Below, one piece after another: positions 54,984-64,000 of a DNA stretch of 64,000 nt. Below the pieces are notes generated by a model. That model had not been told where the DNA came from. It saw only the letters and a program-made list of their open reading frames with translations, and searched no databases. Where the stretch lies: positions 1 to 64,000 of the forward strand of contig JAKSYS010000269.1 of assembly GCA_022925895.1 (NCBI GenBank). The letters run 5' to 3'. This stretch comes from Fragilaria crotonensis. Taxonomy: Eukaryota; Bacillariophyta; Fragilariophyceae; Fragilariales; Fragilariaceae. Both the position numbers and the translations under genes were made by a program. How positions within the stretch are numbered: the first letter of the stretch is position 1; each line of letters opens with the position of its first letter.

Positions 54984-56281
54984 TTTGATCACGACAATGA
55001 AGCGACACTACGCGTGTTGCTTACTATCTCTGATCTGCTTATGTTTGGAGCTCAAATGAGCCCAACATTTATTTTGCAAACCATTGTGTCTATCAAAATC
55101 TGACCAATGGCGCGCTTCAGTTGTAAACAACAGTCGACGACTACTGCGACGCAGTAATCGTCTGACTAATGATGCTTCGTTATCTTTCGATACGGCATTA
55201 TAACAAAGTTATACCTGCATGGTACCCTTTTAATCAGGGTCCAGCAGTCTTTCAGCAAACCATTGCGCTTATCAATATCTAGCCAATGGCGCGCACACGA
55301 TCGGTCGATAACCCCTGCCGAGCGGCAACTTATCTGACACCTAATGCTCGAAATTTACACATCCTAGCCTTTTTGGTATCACTTTTACACCTACGGATGA
55401 ACATGCTCTGCCATTCGATCCAATATTACTTTACACCAACTACAGCTACCGATCAATGGCGAAAAACAACTCAAGGAAAAAATACAATTTTTTTAAAAAC
55501 AGACGGACATGACTGCACACAAAGTAATCAGCGTTCGTAGCGAACTATTCCATGTTACAACGCTGTTGCTCGTAACGATGAGATCCAATTTTCAACAATT
55601 ACGATCATAAACAAACCATAGCAATCCGTATCCATCATCTCAATCGCAATTGAAAGCACCCACACGAACCAAATCGTTATCTCATGATGAAAACCCAAAA
55701 AGCCTAATACATCCCAATCAGTTCTAAGACGAATTTCATTCAAGCCCAGCCCAATGTCTCACACACGCAACTGGGCTATGACTCTATGATAGTAGAAATG
55801 ACCAAAATTACTACTGGGGCCGGCATAACTGTAAGGTCAATAAATGTCCGAATTCTGGTCCGGGACTTTTTGTCCTCACATCCCGACTAGTAAAATCTTC
55901 GTTCACACTTTTATTCGAGATCAAACATAAATACAGCTATGATTTCTCACGTCCCAATGAGCCCATTCCCACTTTACCTCCCCTATCTATCCCTACACTA
56001 GCATCTGGATATGCAAACCAGACCCACTTACCAAGATCACATTCACCTATGTAAACCAACATTATTATAGCGAAGTTTTAAGACAGATGACGCAATTAAT
56101 TTCATTCCCCTTCGCAATATAAACCATTATTTAGCAAAGTGTTACTCAACCCCGTCCTTCCAATAAATGCAGTATTTATCTGCACGTAACGTAAAGGTCA
56201 ACGTTTCCATTTATACTCATCGCGATTTACCAAATAAGCTCACAATCCGTCGAATTTCTCGATAAGCCTTCACAACACAAG
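54984..56281 (+). other. leader of second DIRS/PAT-like fossil
   Basis: A 1.3-kb untranslated stretch before the gag-like region. AAACCATTGTGTCTATC...CCAATGGCGCG (55078-55114) recurs in diverged form at 55257-55293, an internal direct repeat with a period of about 179 bp. Nothing else is recognised. Confidence 0.5.
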
Positions 56282-59200
56282 ATGAACTTTGCAACCGCAG
56301 CCCGAGACCTCTCGTTCCGCGAACGCGCACTCAACGTCGCAACTGCCGCTAAGCTCTCTAGCTTCGCAGACGCATACGACCCCAACCCCGACCATGTCGA
56401 GAAAGTCAACGCAACATTTGCCAAGACTTGCTCACCACTCACCAGATTCGCCACATTGTGTGACATTAGCGTGGTCAAGCAACTCGCATTCGTCATGCCG
56501 AGCTTCAAAATGCAAGTCATGACGTGCCCATTTCCAGCCCAAGGCAGGAACAACGAAGAAGTCTTTGCCGGAAGCCTCGGTGACTCTTTAGAAGTCTTCT
56601 GCCCTGTCACCATCAGGATGAAGGATGTGAGAGGCGACCTCCTCAGCATCTGCGAAACCCGTGCCGAAGCAAACGTTCTCAAGCTCCCAACTTCAGACAC
56701 CAACCCCCTCGAAGAGGATGCTCCACCAAATGAAGATGAATTTGTTGAAATTGAAGTTGCTGGGCCAGACCGTATTGGCATCGACCTCAACGTCGCAACT
56801 AAAGAACCATGTTTTGTTGCAATTCCAAAGGTGATCCCCGTCACTGGAGGAGTAAAGGATTATTCTGAGTTCAAGGAGTCGGTCGTCACCGAATCGGATA
56901 TCCCATCAGCCACACCAGGAAGTATGACCGCAGTCTGGTACGAGGCCATGCGATATGGCATCCGCAAGCTCGACAACTTATCATTGCAAGCAAAGGACGT
57001 CCTCTTCCGGTATGAAAACCTCGAAAAAGCCGAATTCACAACGGCCAATCGCGCCCTTGTATCCCGATTTACTACCATCGTGACATACCTTACGCCTGAG
57101 GACGCTTTATACCACGAGGTTATCAAACGAGTCCTCGAAGAGAAAGAAAAGGCATTGTTGACTTATGGAACAAAAATATTGGAGGCGGCACCTCCAGAGC
57201 AAGCACTCGCAATTGCGGGAGAAACAGGTGCCGCAATCGGTACGACAGCATTGATCCCATCCCATCCGGACTCTGGTATAACCGCGTTGCTTGACGGGTT
57301 GGCAAAAGCCATTTCAGACTCGTCTTCCAAGACGCTTACAGGAACCGAAAGGGATAAAGTTTCTGAAGCAGAAGATTCAAAACGCTTCTACAGTATTCTC
57401 TTTGGCGCTGTTCACTATACGATTGAGGAGGACGGTACCCACACTCCTATGTTTGTCCAAGCAACTATTCATCCTCTGTTCGCACCCGTTCTCACGGCGA
57501 ACAAAAATTCTAAAGCAACAAAAGCTATGCAGGAAGCAGTTGAGTCAATGGCGGCTGAACTTAGCCTTCAGGACAACTGCTTTGCATCGTCAAGCAACCT
57601 TGTCCCAAGAATGTTTGACCAACCTCTCACTGCAGCTATCCGCATGGGCCAATGGGAGTCCCAACACACGGTACTGAACCCAGAAGGCGTCAAAACCAAC
57701 TTCGGATTGCACCATCTAGCGCCACCCCGAACTAACAGTGCGACATACATTACACGCCAGCAAGGCGAGCTTCAACTAACTCAACAAGAGCAAGTCGAAG
57801 AAGACCAGAGTCGGTATAACGCAAAAACAACCGATCTCTACCATTTTGGGTACATGGGAACACTCTCAGAGATCCATGAGATGGTTGGAAATTTTTTTTG
57901 GGTTGATGTGCGTCATCATCGAATTCAATGCTGAGCGACCGCCACTTATCTGGGCAGAAATCGCAAAATTCATGAAGATTCTGCGAACCAACGATGGTCG
58001 CAGATTCGCAGCTCGCCATCGTAACATCAAGGAGGTTATGTTTAACGTCAGCCAAGAAATCCAGTCAACAATAATCGGTTTCGTATCAGAAGCAAGGAAA
58101 ACCAACTATAAAGCAGCCCTCAAAGCAGGTAACGAGATCTCCCCGTCTATATTTGACATTGCACAACAACAAGCAGCCGAATTACGCAGCCGCTTTACCC
58201 TCGCAGTGCTGTCTGCAAATGCTGGCACTTACAGAGATACATCGGTTATTTTCAAACTCTTCCAACCCGAGCATACAAAGGAGGAATTGAACAGAAAGAA
58301 GAGAGACGCAGCACACGACTCGAATGGCAATCTTTCATCCCGAAACCGGCCCTTTGTATCCAGTGGGAATCGCCAAACCGGTTCCCCGAACCAAGTGGCT
58401 CATACAGTCACTCCAAATGGCAGCCCAACGTCAGCGGGTCCAAACTCCAACAGTGTACCCCCCGGGAAAGACAGTATTTGTCCACGCAAACCCTGCTCCG
58501 CAAAAGCTGCCTCACCCAGGTGCAATCTTCCCTCACCCGACCAGAGATAACAAATTTACTATCCTATGTTGCCGGAGCGCATACGAGGGACGAACATGCA
58601 CTATACCAACATGTGCATTTTATCACTTCCCGAAACAATTGAACCAAGTCCCTCGCGACTTGAAAATCAAATTGAACGAATGGGTAACCAACCATGAATC
58701 GGTCACATGGCACACAGACGCTGTCAACTGGGCGAACCCACCAGGTAACGTTACGCAAACGCGATCGAGTACCGCAGCGTCGAACCACTAATAATCTAAC
58801 CTATTTCGTCTATCCTTACTAATATTAGTCCCAGCGTTCTACCCAAATTTGCATCTTCAAATTCCCAAGAAAGCATTTCATTATTCACTGCCATCGATTA
58901 GTGTTGAACCAACACCTGCGATATCAATTCCCCAGCAGAGACGACACCAAGCAATATCAGATACTGGCCTAAAACAATCAACTGAAAGCCAGGGGAATGG
59001 TGCGACCACTCAAGCAAACACGATGCCAGGAGTCGCTAGTGCCACCAAAAGAACCACCAGTGATACCGTTGTGAGTACCGCAATCGACGAAACAGTACCG
59101 TCTACGTCGGCATACTTAAGCCAAATGATAAACGCATCCGCGACCCAAGACCTTGCCAACCGGCACCAGGATTCGAACATATTCGAACGAGACCATTGGA

Positions 59201-62200
59201 AAACTGGGAAACTTACGTCAAAACGATTGGACAAGTTCGCCCAAATCGTTCTCCCTTCCAATGTCCAAATACAATTGGCGCAGCCCTTTGGTAAGGATTC
59301 GTCAACCCAATTCTTTTGCTCTCAAAAATGTTTTCGCCATGTTTTGTTACCTGTCTTAAAAGCGGTTTTTGTCCTGTCGCGCAACGAAAAACCTTGAAAA
59401 AGCATCGCGACGTGCTCGCCAACTCCAAATGTTGAGGAAGCAATACGCTACTGTCGACTTTACACCATTGCAAGGTTTCCAGTCCGACTGGGAAGCAACA
59501 ACAACAATTCGAAACGATTGGAAAATAATGACCTCCGCCTGCCTTCTCCATTTTAATGGCGACGTCGCCACAATGGTGCGATGGATTGGAGGCCCACACG
59601 TCAACGCCCACCTGGACGTACCGTCAATCCTGGCCAAACTCAAACTTATTGTGGACGCTGATATACATGCAGACATCAGCCGTATTCTCTTGATAGGAGC
59701 CCCAGCAGAATGTAAAGCATCTGCAACTGAAGAGAATTTCAAGCCTTCTTGAAATATGGTAACCACGAATCGGTTACCAGTAACCAAGATGTGCACGCTT
59801 CAACGATTGTGAAGCAAAGCAAACGAGGATTGACCCTCATCATGGACCCAAAATTGATCCATTTTACGCTGAACGCTCATCTATCTCCCCAAGGCTTGGT
59901 CGATGTTCTCCACGCACGCAGGAAACCTCGACCATTGTCAGATAGCAGTTTCCGACCGTGGCCAGGAGCAATGGCCATCAATGATTGGACCAACAAAAAG
60001 AACGAACCAACCCTCCATTTTGCAAGTTCATTCATGAACTTCTGTAAATGGCATTGGAACCTCGCCATCTCCTATCCCCACCACGATAGACACACTGGCG
60101 ACGACGATGTGCAATGTGCATTCCCCCGCCTGAAATACAACCCACAATTGGTGGCCATGCATAGTTCAATATCAAACAATACCCTCAGCATGAACACAGG
60201 CTTAACGTTTGGAGATAACACAAGCCCGTCGAATTGGGAACCAGTTGCACGAGCTCGCCAGCAGTTGGCACAACACTACTGGAAGAACCAACCAGCAATG
60301 GCAATGGAAAAAGCACAGCCATTCCTTCCCCATTCAAATTCGCTCCGCCGGCAACCAAAACCGAGCGAGATGCATTTGCAGTCGCCATCCGCGATTCATT
60401 GAACACTGGGGTGTTCGACGCAGACAGGCGTCGCCGACCACCAACGTATGACCACCATGTTGACGACAACATGTATGGTGACATAACAGAGTTGATGCCA
60501 CTGGCGGCCGCCGCAAGCGTCATCGCTCTCTATGAGATCCTGGGATATCCTGATGGGAGAATCCCAGATCCCATTTCTTGGGAAAATTCGAGTCCGTCCA
60601 CGGCCACATCCGACGAGTGATAGGATGGGACTTCAACACCCGAAACCTGACGTTCGCTCTCCCAGATGACAAACGTCAAGCACTGTTATCAACACTCAAG
60701 GCATGGCGCACGAAAACATCGTGTACCCTCTTAGAAGCCGCAGAACTACACGGCACCCTGGCAGATATTTCCCGAGCAAACCGAAAAGGACGAGCCATGT
60801 TTTCGGATTCCAAAACGCATTACGTCGCACCATCCAGCAACGTTACCACCAAGTCAATGGGTATTATTCGCGGCACAATAAACGAGAATATATGACAACT
60901 CAGTTGCCCAAGCATCTGCACCATCGCTTGGATTCGCTGATAGCGCGCGAAATGGCGGCCCTTATATGGAAAACAAAAACCACCATCAAACTGACGGAAG
61001 CCGTCGCGTTTGAAATTCGCAACATTGAATCGCTGCTGGCCAACAAAGATAGGCCATGGTCGATTAGTATTGGACACGTCATCCCGCGCGACGCCCAATT
61101 TACCAGTCTTGGCGATGCGTGTGGAATTGGGGGAGGAGCGTTCTGCCACGAACTCCAATATTGGTTTGATGTTGTGTGGTCCGATCACACCCGCCAACAA
61201 TTCAACATTGGGAAAATACACATCAACATCTTGGAATTTGTTGTCGTGTTGCTGCAACTAGCGGCAGCTATTACTCGGGACGAGCAAGCATTCCAGGTCA
61301 ACGGTCGCAGCATCCTACCGCTTCACAAACTTCTCATCCGATCCGACAACTCACCATCATGTAACTGGGCGCATAAAGTGTCAGCTAAATCAGAGAGAGG
61401 GCAGTTATTTGTCAGCATATACGCTGACCTCATCGAGCGTACCGAACTTACAGTTGACTGTACCCATGTGGCGGGATCCGATAACGATCTCGCCGACTTT
61501 TTATCTCGACCACCTTTCCCAGATAACCCCACTCACAGGATTCGTTGCCAACAGATATTTCAAAAGGAGCCGAGGTTGCGGTCTTACAGCTTTTTCCGCC
61601 CCAGTCCAGAACTCTTATCATGCCTGGTGTCCAGGCTGTCCACCGTACATTGGCAAGCAAGCCCGCCTCTACCAAAGTCGCTCGGACAATTCGAAACCGT
61701 CGACTCCACTACTTCATATTCTGTTTCGATATGAAGCTCGATGACGACTGGCTCCTCGAAAACCAGTCGCAAGAACGAGCCAATTTCCAATTGGCAATGT
61801 ACGCAACGCATTTGGCAACAGGATCGTCTCTCCACTGTCGAGCAATCAAGGCCAGCACGATTGCGAGTTACTTACATGACATCGCAACTTTTCTGGGGCG
61901 TTTCCGCCCGATTGACCCGCGTTTTATTTCCGCAGCCGACGCAGCGCTCGCGCCAGTGATCGCCAAGGTAATTGCCGAACAACGACGATGGGAAATGGTC
62001 CCAAATCGACGCGAACCATTTACAGTCGAAATGCATCTCGCCATCGCTAACTTTCCAAGTTCCCAAAAGGATGATTGTTGTCTGACTGCCGCAATGGCAA
62101 ACTGGACGTTATGCAATCTGTATGCAGGATGTCGCGGTATCAGTGGGCACAAACCCAACTTATCCACCGACCCTCAACACGTTCCACAAAAATCGATTCA

Positions 62201-62784
62201 AAAATGCATATGCATTTACTTTGAACGATGTCTTGTGCTTCACCATAACTTCCTCTCCTTTAACCTTCGCGCAAGCTCTCGCAACCCCGTCGCGAGTCGA
62301 AAAAATCAAGCTGCGATTCGAAGAACAAAAAAATGGTGAGAATGGAGAGTGGAAATTGTTCACGCGCAACAACAGCAACACGAACCTATGTTTCGTATCG
62401 AATTTTTTACAAATTCTTGCACGCCACAAGCGACTTGCAAATTCCTCCCCCACTCAGCCTCTGAGCGTGTACCGAGGTAATGATGGAGTCGCATACAATA
62501 TCACAACTGTCGACATTGATGCAACTCTCCGCGCCGCCGCCGCTAAAGTATACCAACTTGACCCTACTGCGCATCGCGCAACCCTTCAATTGTGGTCTTC
62601 CCATTCGTTGCGCGTCGGCGCGTGTACCCTATTATATTCAAAAGGGTTTAGTGAGATGGAGATCAAGTATCTGTTGCGATGGAAAAGTAACGCTTTTATG
62701 ACTTACCTGCGCAATTTGGCCGTCACCTCCCGCCGACAAAACGACGCGGTGAACGACACCAGCGAAATACCTAATTTTGTGTAA

Positions 62785-63299
62785 TGCGATTTACCCTTTC
62801 GAACAGCGTTCGCATGTGTATGAGCATTCCCGAGCACGCAGAGCCACATCGGTGCCCACACCATGTGTTGTAATTAGCCCGAGCACATCCCTCTCGCCTG
62901 CATGCCTCGAGGTCCAGCGTTAGTATACGCTAAATTATCGAATTGCGCTGCGAACATAACGCATATGAAAACGTATGCCAATAAGATATAACGCATGCCC
63001 GGTACGCACCAAGCAACGCAGACGAGCAGGCAAACGTCCTGCTCGAGTATGCCAGTACCATCGCACGCGATCGTTTTACATGTCTGTCTTGTTGTCCTAC
63101 TCAACCGAGTTTTAGCAACCCAACTGTTTCTAGTACCATTCCAGCTGCTTGTTACGTTGTCATGCTAAACGCAATTATAACAACCCGACTGAAACACAGA
63201 ATAATTTCCTTTTTCCTTTTTTTCCGGCTGTCTGCCGCCGCACGATATGGCCCCCAACCCTGCTACACTGCGTATAACAGCGTCAGCAGACGACACGGG
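62785..63299 (+). other. region between recombinase part and B1 of second DIRS/PAT-like fossil
   Basis: About 515 bp without a supported gene; probably the 3' untranslated part of the element. Confidence 0.4.
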
Positions 63300-63536
63300 C
63301 AGGCCAGTGCTTTAGTGAACCATCCGGGAATCCGTTGGACTCCTCGGATACTCTAAAATCGTCATAGTCATTACGTTTTTTGCCCACTATGCTACTGTCA
63401 CTACGTCATACTCGTAGAAGTACACATACGACAGTAACATGAATGCTCCATACGTAGTTGCTATGTGGTTACACTATTGCACAGCCATACCGTTCGACAG
63501 TGCAGTACAGCTGAGGCGACTTCTGGGAATCCATAG
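63300..63536 (+). repeat. split direct repeat B1 of second DIRS/PAT-like fossil
   Basis: Starts CAGGCCAGTGCTTTAGTGAA; 63300-63487 matches 63813-64000 almost base for base. The last 49 bases await their partner beyond the window. Confidence 0.8.
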
Positions 63537-63788
63537 GATTCTTGCAGATAAGACACTAAGCCAATGCAACAGTAGACGAGTAAGCTACTCCCTTCTATTG
63601 CAGTACCCAAGTGTCTATCTAACATCTGTCGTTACGTAAATGACATACTGACGGCCCTAGGACATTCGACCGCAGCGCGGTCGAGGGCAAACAACTTGTT
63701 CCCTGATGGAAATCACTCACTTGTTTTGCAAATGAGCGATTTGAATACATCGGTGATGCGATATCTGCCGATGTACTTTTTTTGCTAA
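63537..63788 (+). repeat. split direct repeat A2 of second DIRS/PAT-like fossil
   Basis: About 252 bp, near-identical to 54731-54983, lying between B1 and B2. Confidence 0.85.
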
Positions 63789-63812
63789 CCCACCCGCCGT
63801 CCCCAACAGCCT

Positions 63813-64000
63813 CAGGCCAGTGCTTTAGTGAACCATCCGGGAATCCGTTGGACTCCTCGGATACTCTAAAATCGTCATAGTCACTACGTTTTTTGCCCAC
63901 TATGCTACTGTCACTACGTCATACTCGTAGAAGTACACATACGACAGTAACATGAATGCTCCATACGTAGTTGCTATGTGGTTACACTATTGCACAGCCA
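63813..64000 (+). repeat. split direct repeat B2 of second DIRS/PAT-like fossil (cut by window end)
   Basis: 188 bp matching 63300-63487 with one or two differences. Confidence 0.8.

Larger units (their letters stand above)
54731..64000 (+). mobile_element. second DIRS/PAT-like tyrosine-recombinase retroelement fossil, runs off window
   Basis: Layout on the plus strand is A1 (54731-54983), leader, coding region, B1 (63300-63536), A2 (63537-63788), B2 (63813 to the window end). Parts are a gag-like region (from 56282 to about 58550) ending in a Cys/His-rich finger (CCRSAYEGRTCTIPTCAFYH, about 58566-58625), RT (about 59850-60620, with RPLSDSSFRPWPG, AFPRLKYNPQ, TFGDNTSPSNWEPV and DHHVDDNMYGD), RNase H (about 60620-61500) and a tyrosine recombinase (about 61545-62784) with HSLRVGA and LLRWKSNAFMTYLR. 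It is broken, with about half a dozen breaks. Repeat copies are almost identical, so it is young. It is not closely related in sequence or base composition to the element at 38640-45553. Confidence 0.75.

Overview
The window looks like nuclear DNA of a diatom, probably a pennate one. This rests on lineage-typical content: secreted proteins with long Ser/Thr/Pro tracts followed by DUF285 (BspA-like) repeats, a DUF6824-type protein, a psq-type helix-turn-helix gene with a short intron, a secreted three-gene family with an FkbM-like end, and many transposons including a Copia element. No rRNA, tRNA or CRISPR array was recognised. The species call is inference.

Layout. 1-644 (minus) is the 5' part of a two-exon psq-HTH gene. 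902-6844 is a piggyBac-like DNA transposon with 10-bp terminal inverted repeats and a TTAT duplication. Its transposase carries an embedded SAP domain and a YqaJ-like nuclease. It was later hit by a 1.55-kb retroposed insert (2866-4420) that holds a 60-bp minisatellite. 7171-9946 is a DUF285 surface-type protein gene with one frameshift. 10914-17422 holds three paralogous secreted-protein genes (A minus, B plus, C minus), with a decayed gene between A and B and a 50-bp scrap of the family at 6852-6902. 19828-23229 (minus) is an intact 1133-aa DUF285 protein; a truncated relative and a duplicated flank follow to 25433.

25565-33953 is a near full-length LINE (ORF1; ORF2 with APE endonuclease, RT, RNase H and zinc knuckle) with a 22-bp target duplication. 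It sits inside an older hAT-like repeat and itself contains a 356-bp hAT-type MITE (31796-32151). 36582-37181 is another hAT-like non-autonomous element. 37944-38639 and 45554-45790 are the two in-phase halves of a DUF6824 gene split by a G+C-rich tyrosine-recombinase (DIRS/PAT-like) retroelement fossil (38640-45553, minus). 46156-52923 is a much-decayed Ty1/Copia fossil. 54731-64000 is a second DIRS/PAT-like fossil on the plus strand that runs off the window end. Both tyrosine-recombinase elements show the split direct repeat layout A1-coding-B1-A2-B2.

The window is therefore a small set of secreted or surface protein genes and two regulatory-type genes in a matrix of nested mobile elements. 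The strongest leads are the transposase with the built-in SAP/YqaJ module, the two split-repeat retroelements, and the clustered RAHAW-ending secreted family.
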